A DNA stretch of 64,000 nt from Bifidobacterium tibiigranuli (GTDB taxonomy: Bacteria > Actinomycetota > Actinomycetes > Actinomycetales > Bifidobacteriaceae). Below the pieces are notes generated by a model that had not been told where the DNA came from, did no database searches, and saw only the letters and a program-made list of their open reading frames with translations. This document shows, piece by piece, positions 1 through 8,882 of the stretch. The stretch covers positions 1 through 64,000 of the forward strand of contig NZ_QLZA01000007.1 in the NCBI RefSeq assembly GCF_009371885.1, read 5' to 3'. The position numbers and the translations under genes were made by a program. Positions within the stretch are counted from its first letter, which is position 1; each line of letters starts with the position of its first letter.

Positions 1-1
1 C

Positions 2-181
2 GGCCCGGTGCTGGCGCCGAGCTCCTACTTCATGAAGTCCCCGGCCGTGCAGCATGAGGACAACGAGGCGCGTCAGCTCGTCGAGAAGTTCATCGCCGGC
101 GAGGTCGAGTCGACCGAAGCCCAGCTCAATGCCGACGTGGCCGAGGCGAAAGCCAATGGCAAGGACGTCTGGCACGCCTGA
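2..181 (+). CDS. ino1: Inositol-3-phosphate synthase, C-terminal end (partial)
   Basis: The reading frame is open from the window edge to a TGA at 179-181. It encodes the last 59 residues, with a run reading SSYFMKSPAVQ...DNEARQLVEKFIAGE. In actinobacterial myo-inositol-1-phosphate synthases the same position reads SAYLMKSPPxQ...DxARxxLExFIAG, which is the basis for the call. The enzyme converts glucose-6-phosphate to inositol-3-phosphate in the cytoplasm. This form ends with a short extra charged tail (ESTEAQLNADVAEAKANGKD). Only the end is visible, so NAD-binding and catalytic residues cannot be checked. Hairpins follow the stop. Confidence 0.7.
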   Translation, partial: GPVLAPSSYFMKSPAVQHEDNEARQLVEKFIAGEVESTEAQLNADVAEAKANGKDVWHA

Positions 182-202
182 GCGAGCGGGCTTATGCTCT
201 GT

Positions 203-232
203 AGGCTAGCGGCTGATGTTGCTGGCTAGCCT
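203..232 (+). terminator. Hairpin after the inositol-phosphate synthase gene
   Basis: AGGCTAGC (203-210) and GCTAGCCT (225-232) form a perfect 8-bp inverted repeat, 21 bp after the stop codon. There is no T-run, so its terminator role is inferred from position. Confidence 0.4.
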
Positions 233-253
233 GCGTCGCCAGTCTGTATATGA

Positions 254-302
254 CAATGGGGGCTGCGCACGATTCTGTACGAATCGCGCGCAGCCCCCAT
301 TG
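254..302. terminator. Long bidirectional hairpin between convergent genes
   Basis: Arms at 254-275 and 281-302 pair over 22 bp with one mismatch around a 5-nt loop. The hairpin lies between a plus-strand gene ending at 181 and the minus-strand glf ending at 371, so it can serve both strands. Similar long GC-rich hairpins occur after other genes in this window (12979, 15200, 19753). Confidence 0.65.
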
Positions 303-321
303 ATGCATGTGGCTACCGTTC

Positions 322-361
322 GGTTCACACTTTTTTCAACGTTCGCAAAAAGTGTGAGCCG
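322..361 (-). terminator. Terminator of glf (recurring family)
   Basis: GGTTCACACTTTTT (322-335) pairs with AAAAAGTGTGAGCC (347-360) with one mismatch. Read on the minus strand it starts 9 bases past the glf stop codon and contains T-runs. The 16 bases at 346-361 recur identically at 8866-8881, directly behind another minus-strand gene. Confidence 0.65.
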
Positions 362-370
362 GTTCCTGAG

Positions 371-1531
371 CTACTTCGCGATGAGCGGGTGAATGCGCTT
401 GTCATACGCGGTCAGGGCGCTGTTGATGACCTGATGCATGTCGTAGTACGCATACGTGCCCAGCCTGCCGCCGAAGATCACGCCGGGCTCCTTGTCCTCC
501 AGCTGCTTGTACTGCTGGTACAGGTCGCGATCGTCCTGCGTGTTGACCGGGTAGTACGGCTCGTCATCCCGGCCGGCGGAGCGGCTGTATTCGCGCCACA
601 CCACGGTTTTGTCGGGGTTCTGCTGCTCGCGGCGCTCGGGGTTGAAGTTCTTGAACTCGATCGCCCGCGTGTAGGGCACGTCCGCATCCGGGTAGTTCAT
701 CACCGGGCATCCGTAGTGGTCGCCCTCCTCGTAGCGGACCTCCTCGAAGTCCACCGTGCGCCATTTCAGCTCGCCGAGCGCGTAGTCGAAGTAGCGGTCC
801 ACTGGGCCAGTGTAGATGATCGGGACCTTGCCCACGAGCGCGGCCTTGTTCAGCGGCTGGCTCTCGTCGAAGAAGTCGACACCGAGCGTCACATGAATCT
901 TCGGATCGTCAATCATCCGCTCCATCCATGCCGTGTAGCCGTCGGTCGGCAGCCCCTCGTACTTGTCCTTGAAGTAGCGATTGTCGTAGTTGAAGCGCAC
1001 CGGCAGGCGATTGATGATGCTGGCTGGCAGGTCGGCCGGATCCGTCTGCCACTGCTTGCCCGTGTAGTACTTGAAGAAAGCCTCGTAGAGCGGCCGGCCC
1101 ACCAGCTGGATGCCCTTGTCGTTGAGGTTCTTGGCCTCCACTCCCGCCAGTTCGCCCGCCTGCTCTGCAATGAGCGCCTGGGCCTCCTTCGGCGTGTAGT
1201 GCGCGCGGAAGAACTGGTTGATGGTCCCCAGATTCACCGGCAGCGGGAACACCTCGTCCGCATGCGTCGAGTACACGCGGTGCACGTAGTTCGTGAACGA
1301 GGTGAAGCGGTTCACATACTCCCATACGCGCTCGTTGGACGTATGGAACAGGTGGGCGCCATACTGATGAATCTCCGCGCCGGTCTCCTCATCCATGCGC
1401 GAATACGCATTCCCCCCGATATGCGGGCGAATGTCGATGATTTCGACTCGCGCCCCCGCACGTTCAGCCGCCTGCTGCGCCACCGTCAGCCCAAACAAGC
1501 CAGCGCCAACCACCACTAGATCCGCGTTCAT
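371..1531 (-). CDS. glf: UDP-galactopyranose mutase
   Basis: This 386-residue flavoenzyme interconverts UDP-galactopyranose and UDP-galactofuranose, supplying galactofuranose for cell-surface glycans. The N-terminus has the FAD-binding Rossmann motif VVGAGLFG (residues 7-14) and IIDIRPHIGGNAYS. The family-typical stretches GKQWQTDP, LPVRFNYDNRYF and IYTGPVDRYFDY are present, and the protein ends with the usual GRLGTYAYYDMHQVI. The length matches bacterial Glf proteins. The start is supported by GGAAGGA a few bases upstream. It is monocistronic and convergent with the inositol-phosphate synthase gene. Its product may feed the polysaccharide locus further along, which is an inference. Confidence 0.95.
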   Translation of the reverse strand: MNADLVVVGAGLFGLTVAQQAAERAGARVEIIDIRPHIGGNAYSRMDEETGAEIHQYGAHLFHTSNERVWEYVNRFTSFTNYVHRVYSTHADEVFPLPVNLGTINQFFRAHYTPKEAQALIAEQAGELAGVEAKNLNDKGIQLVGRPLYEAFFKYYTGKQWQTDPADLPASIINRLPVRFNYDNRYFKDKYEGLPTDGYTAWMERMIDDPKIHVTLGVDFFDESQPLNKAALVGKVPIIYTGPVDRYFDYALGELKWRTVDFEEVRYEEGDHYGCPVMNYPDADVPYTRAIEFKNFNPERREQQNPDKTVVWREYSRSAGRDDEPYYPVNTQDDRDLYQQYKQLEDKEPGVIFGGRLGTYAYYDMHQVINSALTAYDKRIHPLIAK

Positions 1532-1768
1532 GGATATCCTTCCGTTCCCAATATTCCCATGTGTTCAGTGTCATGAACCATATGCGATGGACTGCTGAAG
1601 GCAACAACCGCTTGTCGCAACGCATAATCTCCTTTATATTACCCGCAGGCGCTCCCGTGGCCCAATAGCCTGTCGCGCGGTGAGAATGAAGGTCGATTCG
1701 CCGGGGTTCTCTGCATCTGACGAATCAACCCGTTTGCGTCGTCTTTTATCTGCCAACTCGAAGCTGCT

Positions 1769-1873
1769 GTACAAAAGGTGACGCAAAATCAGTGCAAAAC
1801 GTTGCGAAACTTACGGTAGTGGCGCATTAGCGTGCAAAAGGCGACGCAAACTCCTTCGGAAACGTTGCGAAAG
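1769..1873. repeat. Two 42-bp direct repeats in an otherwise empty intergenic region
   Basis: The gap between glf and ffs (1532-1949) shows no convincing gene. Two similar 42-bp units (1769-1810 and 1832-1873) lie 63 bp apart. Each begins with G-T-(A/G)-C-AAAAGG-(T/C)-GACGCAAA and ends with AAACGTTGCGAAA. The first half of the unit (GTACAAAA-N4-ACGC) recurs four more times at 15301-15475. Confidence 0.7.
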
Positions 1874-1936
1874 CCACGGCAGCCTGTCGCTCTGCTCTGA
1901 GCAGCCTTGCGTGCCGACGTGCATCCGAGGGTGGTG

Positions 1937-1942
1937 TACACT
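1937..1942 (+). promoter_or_regulatory. -10 element of the SRP RNA promoter
   Basis: TACACT lies 7-8 bases before the predicted 5' end of the SRP RNA, the usual spacing for a -10 box. No good -35 hexamer was found at 16-18 bp. Confidence 0.45.
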
Positions 1943-1949
1943 AGGGAAA

Positions 1950-2035
1950 GCCTCCACGCGGCGCTATGTCACCCAACTCCCCCAGGGCAGGAATGCAGCA
2001 AGGGTAAGTGGCCTCTGACGGGTGCGTGGAGGTTT
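1950..2035 (+). ncRNA. ffs: Signal recognition particle RNA, small (4.5S-like) form
   Basis: The segment has the conserved SRP domain IV core. An asymmetric loop strand is followed by CCCCCAGGGCAGGAATGCAG and then CAAGGGTAAG, including the GGAA tetraloop. The ends pair as CCTCCACGC (1951-1959) with GCGTGGAGG (2024-2032), closing one long hairpin. This is the Ffh-binding RNA for cotranslational membrane targeting. It is a single-hairpin form without an Alu domain, as expected for actinobacteria. A TTTT follows the closing stem. Confidence 0.93.
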
Positions 2036-2133
2036 TCACATATTTGACTTATAACCCGCTTATGTGCAAGTTTTGCCGCAACTGCGCGTCTAGCGAATGC
2101 ATCGTCGCAGGCTTGGCCGTAGAGTCGTGAAAT

Positions 2134-3654
2134 ATGAGCGACGAAACAGAATCCGAATTTGAACCCGATGCCGTGGCACGCGACCCGAATAATCCTGATG
2201 ATGCCGGCGATATGAGGAACGACGCAGACAGTGCGGATACAGCTGCCGCGACGCCGGAAGATGCGGAAAGTGCGGAAGATACAGAGAATGTCGGCAACAC
2301 GGAGATTTCCGGCAATGCAGATGGCGAACATGGCGCGGCCGAGGCTGGCGGCGCAGATGGCGCATCTAACGCGAATGACACGGATGACGCGAGCTCAGCC
2401 TCACCCAGCGTCCCAATGCCCGTGTTCACGCCGCTGCCTGAGCCCCCGGCCTCGGCCGGACTGCCGACATCAGCGTCGCCAGCGGCTTCGAGCCACGGAG
2501 CCTTTGCAACGCTCGGAGACGATTCGCCGCATTCCTTGAAGGTGCAGTCTGGGCAGAGCAATCAGGTAGACGATTTGACAGGCCTGATCGGGCCGCAGGG
2601 TCCGCAAGGCTTGCAATCCGGGCGATCCGCACATGATTCGCAAAGTGGCTCCGCATCGCAAGACGGACTCGGCCACGATTCCGACCCTGATCTCGATCTC
2701 GACCACGGCCTCGCCCGCCTCGACCCGCTGACCGTGCGCCCGAGAATGTCCAGCCGAATCCTGTGCGTGGCGTTTGCTCTGATATTCGCAGCCTTTGCCG
2801 CCGGCGTGTGGTGGCTGGGTGTGCACATGATGTCGGGTCAGAATTACGACGACGCCGTGTATACGGGTTTGCGCGGCTCCATCGCCGGCTGGTTCAGTCC
2901 GCTGACCACGATGTTTACCAACTCTTCTCTTGTAATTGGGCTGAGCGTCGCCATCATCGTCGTAGCCGTGGCGGTTGCCGCGTTGCGCCGCCGGTGGTGG
3001 CTGCTGGGGCAGATGGCCGTCGTCGGACTGCTGTTCTGGGCCGTTCACTATCTTAAGGACGTGCTGCCGCGCCCATTCATCGTCAACACGGCTTCCAGCA
3101 AGCTCAATTCCGCGCCGTCCGGTCATACCTTGCTTGCCGCGGCCGCCGGCGTGCTGCTCCTGATTGCGGTCGGCCGAGCCTGGCGGGCGCTCGCAGCGCT
3201 GCTGGCTTCCGTCTACGCAGTGCTGGTGGGGCTGTCGGTGATCGTCGGCCAGTGGCATCGCCCGACCGATGTCATCATGGCCATCCTGCTGATCGGCGCG
3301 GTGACCCTGCTGGTGCTCGCCTTCACGCGCGCATCCGGCATGGACGCGCCGGGCAAGCGGGCCTCCTCGCCCAGCATACAGATCGTCGCCAGCGTCATGA
3401 TTACTGCCGGAGTGCTTGGCTGTCTGTACGCGGGCTATATCATCTGGCAGCTCGCGCCCGGGCTGCCCTTGAGCGAGCAGTGGACGCATAGCGGAGCTAT
3501 CGCTTCGGCGATTGTGCTCATAGCGGCTGCAAGCGCCCTGGTCTTCGGTCTGGTGCTGGCGATGCGCCAGCTGACCGCGTCGCCGCTCTCGAAGCTCGGC
3601 CTTGTTGGAGCGCCTCCCGAGCCGCCGACCGCACCGCAGCAGAAGGCGAAGTAA
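2134..3654 (+). CDS. PAP2-family membrane phosphatase with long acidic N-terminal region
   Basis: The first ~190 of 506 residues are low-complexity and acidic (Asp/Glu/Ala/Ser/Asn-rich), probably disordered and cytoplasmic. A multi-pass membrane domain follows, with the phosphatidic-acid-phosphatase signature: KDVLPRP (K-x4-RP variant of motif 1), then SAPSGHT, then SVIVGQWHRPTDV (S-x3-G-x2-H-x3-D). Such enzymes dephosphorylate lipid phosphates or pyrophosphates at the membrane; the substrate here (for example undecaprenyl pyrophosphate) is not determined. A final pair of TM helices extends beyond the core. The start codon has a poor ribosome binding site, so a later start within the disordered region is possible. 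The stop codon lies inside a short tandem repeat. Confidence 0.85.
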   Translation: MSDETESEFEPDAVARDPNNPDDAGDMRNDADSADTAAATPEDAESAEDTENVGNTEISGNADGEHGAAEAGGADGASNANDTDDASSASPSVPMPVFTPLPEPPASAGLPTSASPAASSHGAFATLGDDSPHSLKVQSGQSNQVDDLTGLIGPQGPQGLQSGRSAHDSQSGSASQDGLGHDSDPDLDLDHGLARLDPLTVRPRMSSRILCVAFALIFAAFAAGVWWLGVHMMSGQNYDDAVYTGLRGSIAGWFSPLTTMFTNSSLVIGLSVAIIVVAVAVAALRRRWWLLGQMAVVGLLFWAVHYLKDVLPRPFIVNTASSKLNSAPSGHTLLAAAAGVLLLIAVGRAWRALAALLASVYAVLVGLSVIVGQWHRPTDVIMAILLIGAVTLLVLAFTRASGMDAPGKRASSPSIQIVASVMITAGVLGCLYAGYIIWQLAPGLPLSEQWTHSGAIASAIVLIAAASALVFGLVLAMRQLTASPLSKLGLVGAPPEPPTAPQQKAK

Positions 3655-3676
3655 GCCGAAGTAATCCGAAATAATC
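3647..3676 (+). repeat. Three 10-bp tandem repeats spanning the PAP2 stop codon
   Basis: CGAAGTAAGC, CGAAGTAATC and CGAAATAATC follow each other directly. The gene's TAA stop is in the first unit, and further TAA triplets lie in the others. Confidence 0.7.
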
Positions 3677-3820
3677 GCCGCGGCAATCGCTGGAATTGCT
3701 GGCGAAACGCTGAGACGGCACGCACCCGATTTGGCGCTTCGACATGCCGCATGCGTATGATGGCGCTGCGCAATGCCATGAGCAATGGCAGAGGAACTGA
3801 TAGTAGAACAAGGAGGGGCA

Positions 3821-6800
3821 ATGGCTAACGGCACCAAGCTCGTCATCGTGGAGTCCCCGACCAAGGCCAAGAAGATCGGCGGATATCTCGGCAAGGACTA
3901 TACCGTGATGGCATCGGTGGGTCATATCCGCGACCTCGCCCAGCCCAGTCAGGTCCCTGCGGCCCAGAAGGCGAAATTCGGCAAGTTCGGCGTCGATGTG
4001 GACGACGGCTTCGCTCCTTATTACATCGTCGGCTCGGACAAGAAGAAAACCGTATCCGAGCTGCGCTCCGCGCTTAAAAACGCTGATGAGCTCTACCTCG
4101 CGACTGATGAGGATCGCGAAGGCGAGGCCATCGCCTGGCATCTCGTGCAGACGCTCAAGCCCAAGGTTCCGGTCAAGCGCATGGTCTTCCACGAGATCAC
4201 CCCGGAGGCCATCAAGGCCTCGCTGGCGCAGACCCGCGATGTAGACGGTAATATGGTCGACGCGCAGGAGACGCGTCGTGTGCTCGACCGGCTCTACGGC
4301 TACGAGCTGTCCCCGGTGCTCTGGCGCAAGGTCGGCCCCGGGCTGTCGGCGGGTCGTGTGCAGTCCGTGGCGACACGGCTGATAGTCGAGCGTGAGCGTG
4401 AGCGCATGGCCTTCGTGAAGGCCGCGTATTGGGACGTCACAGCTATATTGGGGGCGCCAAGCGTCCAAGGCGACAATGTCGATTTCGCTTCCAGGCTCGT
4501 GTCGCTGGATGGCAAGCGGCTGGCCGTCTCCAAGGACTTCGGCGATGACGGCAAGCTCACGCCGGCCGGATTCAAAGACAACGTCTGCCTGCTGGATGAG
4601 GCCGGTGCAGCTGCGCTCGCGAAGTCGGTGCAGAACGCCGTGTTCACGGTGGTCTCGAATGAATCGAAGCCCTACCGCCGCCGCCCGATGCCGCCGTTCA
4701 CCACGTCGACGCTGCAGCAGACCGCCGGCAACCGGCTGTCGATGAGCTCGCGCCAGACCATGCGCGCCGCGCAGGGGCTGTATGAGAACGGCTATATTAC
4801 GTACATGCGTACGGATTCGGTGACGTTGTCGCAGGAGGCCATTTCCGCCGCCCGCGATGCGGTCGAATTCCATTTCGGCGCGTCGTATCTCGCTGATAAG
4901 CCCAAGCAGTATGCCACGAAGACGGCTGGCGCGCAGGAGGCCCACGAATGCATCCGTCCCGCCGGTTCGCGCTTCCGCGACCCGAACGAGCTGGGCGGCA
5001 AGGTGCCGCCGGACCAACTCAGGCTCTACACGCTGATCTGGCAGCGCACGCTGGCCTCGCAGATGGCCGACGCAACCGGATCGACCGCTACAGTCAGGTT
5101 CTCCGCGCCCGCAGGGCAGCAGGGCGAGGCGATTTTCCAGGCCTCGGGCACCGTCATCGAATTTCCGGGCTTCCTTAAGGCCGTTTCGGGCCGCTTCGGC
5201 GGCGGTTCGTCTTCGTCGACGGCAGCGCAGTCGGCTCGGACTGCCGACAATGCGCAGTCGGGCAAGGCGGATGCGAAATCCGGCAAGTCCGCCGATGAGA
5301 ATGAGTCGTTGCCGCCGATGCAGGTCGGCGACGAGCTGCACGCGTCGCAGGTGACGGCCGATGGGCACGAAACCCAGCCGCCGGCGCGCTACACCGAGGC
5401 CTCGCTGGTCAAAACGCTTGAGGCCAAGGAGATTGGCAGACCGTCGACCTACGCGAGCATCATCTCAACCATCATCGACCGCGGCTACGTCTACGAGCGC
5501 GGCCGCGCCCTGATACCGTCCTGGCTGGCGTTCGCGGTCACGAAGCTGCTGGAGACGAAATTCCCCAAATATGTGGACTACGAGTTCACCGCCGATATGG
5601 AGAACGGCCTCGATCAGATCGCGCATGGCAGGGAAACCGGCAAGGAATGGCTCACGCGCTTTTACTTCGGCTCCGGCGAGGAGGCAGCGCAGAACGCTGC
5701 CGAAGCCCACGAAGGCCTGCAGCAGCAAGTCGCTCAGCTGGGCGAGATAGACGCGCGGGCCATTAACACCATCGATATCGGCGATGGGCTGCACGTCCGT
5801 GTAGGCCGTTATGGCCCGTATCTTGAGGATATGAACCACCTCGACAAGGAAGGCAATCCTAGTCGAGCCTCGTTGCCGGACACGATGGCGCCTGACGAAC
5901 TGACCATCGAGGCGGGCCACGAGCTCATCGAACACAACGCCTCCGGGCCGCGCGAACTGGGCAAGGACCCGGCGACCGGTGGCTCCGTCGAAGTGCGCAA
6001 CGGGCGTTTCGGACCGTATGTGGCGCTGGTGGCACCCGAAACCCCGGAAGAGGACAAGGACGCTGCGGCTTCGGAAGCGTCAGCCAAGACGGCTGCGAGC
6101 AAAGATACTGCGGCCAAGTCGAGCAAGACGAGCAAAGCAGGCAAAACAGCAAAATCTACGAGCGCCGCGTCGAAGCGCGCGAAGAAGACTCCGACCGCGC
6201 CAAGGCCCAAGATGGCCTCGCTGTTCAAGTCGATGAGTCCGGACACGCTGACCCTTGAGGACGCTCTGAAGCTGCTCAGCCTGCCGCGTGAAGTCGGCGC
6301 GATCGAGGAGACCAATGCCGAAACCGGCGAGGTTTCGCAGGCGATCGTGGCTGCAAGCAACGGGCGATACGGCCCGTACCTGACCAAGACGGGCGCTGAC
6401 GGCACGAGCGAAACACGCTCGCTGACCAGCGAGGACGAGATTTTCACCGTCAACATCACACAGGCCAAGGCCCTGTTCGACCAGCCCAAATACGGGCGTG
6501 GGCGCGGCCGGGGAGCTGCCAAGCCGCCGCTGCGCGACCTCGGGGCCGATCCTGAGACCGGCAAGAACGTGACCATCAAGGACGGGTTCTACGGCGCGTA
6601 CATCACCGATGGCGAGACGAACCGGACCCTGCCCAAGCAGTACACGCCCGAGTCGATCGAGGTGCCGGAGGCCTTCCGGCTGCTGGCCGAGAAGCGTGCA
6701 GCCGGGCCGGTGAAGCGCCGGGGCCGCAAGGCGACAACGTCAAAGTCGAAATCGACCGCAAAATCGACCGCGAAGAAGGGCGCTGCTGCCAAGAAATCCA

Positions 6801-6901
6801 CCGCAGCCAAGAAATCCACGGCGAAGAAATCCGCAGCGAAGACCGGGGCTGTCAAGAGCAGCGCAAGCACCCGCAAGAGCGCTTCGGCCAAGGCCAAGTG
6901 A
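3821..6901 (+). CDS. topA: DNA topoisomerase I (type IA)
   Basis: This enzyme relaxes negatively supercoiled DNA through a transient 5'-phosphotyrosyl link. The Toprim domain starts at once ([17 protein letters not shown]) and has the acidic [13 protein letters not shown] motif near residue 90. The catalytic Tyr (about residue 328) is in [10 protein letters not shown]. Repeated C-terminal topo domains (GRYGPYL, GRFGPYV, GFYGAYI) are followed by a Lys/Ala/Ser-rich tail with repeated AKKST units, as in high-GC actinobacteria. The ATG at 3821 is preferred over the in-frame ATG at 3785 because AGGAGG sits at 3811-3816. Its stop overlaps the start of tmk by one base, so topA, tmk and holB form an operon. 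Confidence 0.97.
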   Translation: MANGTKLVIVESPTKAKKIGGYLGKDYTVMASVGHIRDLAQPSQVPAAQKAKFGKFGVDVDDGFAPYYIVGSDKKKTVSELRSALKNADELYLATDEDREGEAIAWHLVQTLKPKVPVKRMVFHEITPEAIKASLAQTRDVDGNMVDAQETRRVLDRLYGYELSPVLWRKVGPGLSAGRVQSVATRLIVERERERMAFVKAAYWDVTAILGAPSVQGDNVDFASRLVSLDGKRLAVSKDFGDDGKLTPAGFKDNVCLLDEAGAAALAKSVQNAVFTVVSNESKPYRRRPMPPFTTSTLQQTAGNRLSMSSRQTMRAAQGLYENGYITYMRTDSVTLSQEAISAARDAVEFHFGASYLADKPKQYATKTAGAQEAHECIRPAGSRFRDPNELGGKVPPDQLRLYTLIWQRTLASQMADATGSTATVRFSAPAGQQGEAIFQASGTVIEFPGFLKAVSGRFGGGSSSSTAAQSARTADNAQSGKADAKSGKSADENESLPPMQVGDELHASQVTADGHETQPPARYTEASLVKTLEAKEIGRPSTYASIISTIIDRGYVYERGRALIPSWLAFAVTKLLETKFPKYVDYEFTADMENGLDQIAHGRETGKEWLTRFYFGSGEEAAQNAAEAHEGLQQQVAQLGEIDARAINTIDIGDGLHVRVGRYGPYLEDMNHLDKEGNPSRASLPDTMAPDELTIEAGHELIEHNASGPRELGKDPATGGSVEVRNGRFGPYVALVAPETPEEDKDAAASEASAKTAASKDTAAKSSKTSKAGKTAKSTSAASKRAKKTPTAPRPKMASLFKSMSPDTLTLEDALKLLSLPREVGAIEETNAETGEVSQAIVAASNGRYGPYLTKTGADGTSETRSLTSEDEIFTVNITQAKALFDQPKYGRGRGRGAAKPPLRDLGADPETGKNVTIKDGFYGAYITDGETNRTLPKQYTPESIEVPEAFRLLAEKRAAGPVKRRGRKATTSKSKSTAKSTAKKGAAAKKSTAAKKSTAKKSAAKTGAVKSSASTRKSASAKAK

Positions 6902-7674
6902 TGGCGGGGCTGTTCATCTCCTTCGAAGGCGTTGACGGCGCCGGCAAGACCACGCAGGTCGAGCGGCTGCGCCAGTATGCCGAGTCCTTGGGGCGTTCGG
7001 TCACCGTCACACGCGAGCCGGGCGGTACTGCCTTGGGGCGGGCCATCCGCCAGATGCTGCTACACGGCGTGCCCGAGGACGCCGAGTCCATGAGAGGGGC
7101 GGCAACTGTCGAGAGCGCTGCTGGAAATGCTGCCGAGAACACTGAAAACGCAGGCATCGCCGCGCGCGCCGAGGCGCTGCTCTTCGCCGCCGACCGGGCG
7201 CAGCATGTCGCGCAAGTGATACGCCCGGCCCTGGAACGCGACGGCATCGTAATCACCGACCGATATCTGGATTCGTCGCTCGCCTATCAAGCAGGCGGGC
7301 GCGAACTGACCGTCGAGGCCGTGCGCCGGCTCAATCTCTGGGCAAGCGATGCGCTGCTGCCTGCACGCACCTATCTGCTTGATATGGATACGGATATTTC
7401 GCATCGTCGGCTCACGCATAGCGAGGATCGCATGGAATCGGCGGGCGCGGCATTTCAGCATCGCACGCGGCAGGCTTTTTTGGAGCTTGCGCGCAAGGAG
7501 CCGCAGCGGTTCAAGGTCATCGATGCCGCGCGGCCCGTCGATGTGGTCTGGCAGGAGATCAAGGCCGATTTCGATGCCGTACTGGCTGACGGCATGGCTT
7601 CTGGTGGCTTGGCCTCCGGCGGCATAGTTTCTGACAATATGGACTCCGGCGAATCACGGGGAGAGACGCGATGA
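6901..7674 (+). CDS. tmk: Thymidylate kinase (dTMP kinase)
   Basis: This enzyme phosphorylates dTMP to dTDP for DNA synthesis. The P-loop is [13 protein letters not shown] close to the N-terminus, followed by the DR(E/x) region TREPGGT and the conserved [12 protein letters not shown]. At about 257 residues it is longer than the usual ~210. One extra piece lies after MLLHG (roughly residues 59-80, Ala/Glu/Asn-rich), just before the [11 protein letters not shown] helix. The other is a Gly/Ser/Asp-rich C-terminal tail. ATG 6901 shares its A with the topA TGA; a GTG three bases earlier is also possible. The 3' end overlaps holB by 4 bases (ATGA). Confidence 0.95.
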   Translation: MAGLFISFEGVDGAGKTTQVERLRQYAESLGRSVTVTREPGGTALGRAIRQMLLHGVPEDAESMRGAATVESAAGNAAENTENAGIAARAEALLFAADRAQHVAQVIRPALERDGIVITDRYLDSSLAYQAGGRELTVEAVRRLNLWASDALLPARTYLLDMDTDISHRRLTHSEDRMESAGAAFQHRTRQAFLELARKEPQRFKVIDAARPVDVVWQEIKADFDAVLADGMASGGLASGGIVSDNMDSGESRGETR

Positions 7675-8825
7675 GCGTCTGGGATTCGATCGTCGGCCAG
7701 CAGCGCGTCGTCGGCCAGATCTCCGCCATCGCCGCCGGGGATGCGAAGGCCATCGCCCAGTCATGGCTTATTTGCGGTCCTCCCGGCTCGGGCCGCTCGA
7801 ACATCGCCCGCGCCTTCGCAGCAGCTCTGGAAAGCCCTGATCATGGTATGGACGCGGAGCCGACGCGGATTGCTGCGCAGGTGCTTGCCGGCACGCATCC
7901 GGATGTGACCGTGCTGGCGACCGACAAGGTGACCATCGGCATCGATGAGGTGCGTGGTCTTATCGAAACCGCCGAGCAGACGCCGAGCACCGCGCCGTGG
8001 CGCATCATCATCATTGAAGACGTCGACCGCATGCTCGAGCGCACCACGAATGTGCTGCTCAAAGAGATCGAGGAGCCCAGCCCGCACACTATCTGGCTGC
8101 TGTGCGCGCCCAGCGCCCAGGACGTGCTGCCCACCATCCGCTCGCGCACGCGCATCATCAATCTTGCCGTGCCGCCTGTCTCGGCCGTCGCGGATTTTCT
8201 GGTCGAGCAGGACCATGTGGACCGCAATATTGCGTTGCGTGCCGCGCGGCTGGCCGAAGGACATATCGGCGTGGCGCGGCTGTACGCCAACGACGATCAG
8301 GTGATGGCTGACCGCGATGAGCTGATTGTCGGCGTGCTCGCCTTGCAACGAGCTTCCGACGCCGTGCTGCTGGCGGCAAGTCTGATCGAGAATGCGTTAG
8401 GTCAGGCGCAAGCGGATGTGCAGCGCCAGGCCGAGGCGCGCGAGGCCCAATTCCGCCGCATCAACGGACTGGGGGCGAAGGATCGCATTCCGCCCAAGCT
8501 GCGCGGGGCGTTCAACGCCATCGGCAAGAAGGACGTGCTCAAGCGCCAGACCACGCGCCGCAGCCGCGATGTGCTGGACCGCGCGCTGAACTCGGTCGCC
8601 AGCATCTACCGCGATGTCGCCGTGCTGCAGAACAATGCCGAGGATGCGGTCGGGCTCATCAACCTTGAGAACCGCACGCCCATCACCGAGCTGTCGGCCC
8701 ACCTCACTCGCGCCGGCGCAGTGCAATGCCTCGAAGACATCGCCACCGCGCGCCGCCGACTCGCAGGCAACGGCAACCCAACACTCGTCTTCGAAGCCCT
8801 GTTCTGCGCGCTCATAGCTCGCTAG
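7671..8825 (+). CDS. holB: DNA polymerase III subunit delta prime
   Basis: This is the clamp-loader subunit of the replicative polymerase. It begins [14 protein letters not shown], typical of actinobacterial HolB, and has a P-loop-like [17 protein letters not shown]. The segments DVTVL...IGIDEVR and [24 protein letters not shown] match the delta-prime AAA+ region, and the sensor-like RSRTRII is present. The C-terminal half is helical, as in clamp-loader collars. It is translationally coupled to tmk by the ATGA overlap. The tmk-holB order is common in bacteria. The gene is followed by a hairpin and the convergent lacI-type gene. Confidence 0.93.
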   Translation: MSVWDSIVGQQRVVGQISAIAAGDAKAIAQSWLICGPPGSGRSNIARAFAAALESPDHGMDAEPTRIAAQVLAGTHPDVTVLATDKVTIGIDEVRGLIETAEQTPSTAPWRIIIIEDVDRMLERTTNVLLKEIEEPSPHTIWLLCAPSAQDVLPTIRSRTRIINLAVPPVSAVADFLVEQDHVDRNIALRAARLAEGHIGVARLYANDDQVMADRDELIVGVLALQRASDAVLLAASLIENALGQAQADVQRQAEAREAQFRRINGLGAKDRIPPKLRGAFNAIGKKDVLKRQTTRRSRDVLDRALNSVASIYRDVAVLQNNAEDAVGLINLENRTPITELSAHLTRAGAVQCLEDIATARRRLAGNGNPTLVFEALFCALIAR

Positions 8826-8844
8826 CAGCTAGGCAGCGGCACAA

Positions 8845-8881
8845 CTTACACTTTTCAGCCGCGGCCAAAAAGTGTGAGCCG
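8845..8881 (-). terminator. Terminator of the LacI-family gene (recurring family)
   Basis: CTTACACTTTT (8845-8855) pairs with AAAAAGTGTGAG (8867-8878) around a GC-rich loop. The 16-base right arm (8866-8881) is identical to 346-361 downstream of glf. It starts within 2 bases of the minus-strand stop and may also stop holB transcription. Confidence 0.6.
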
Positions 8882-8882
8882 C

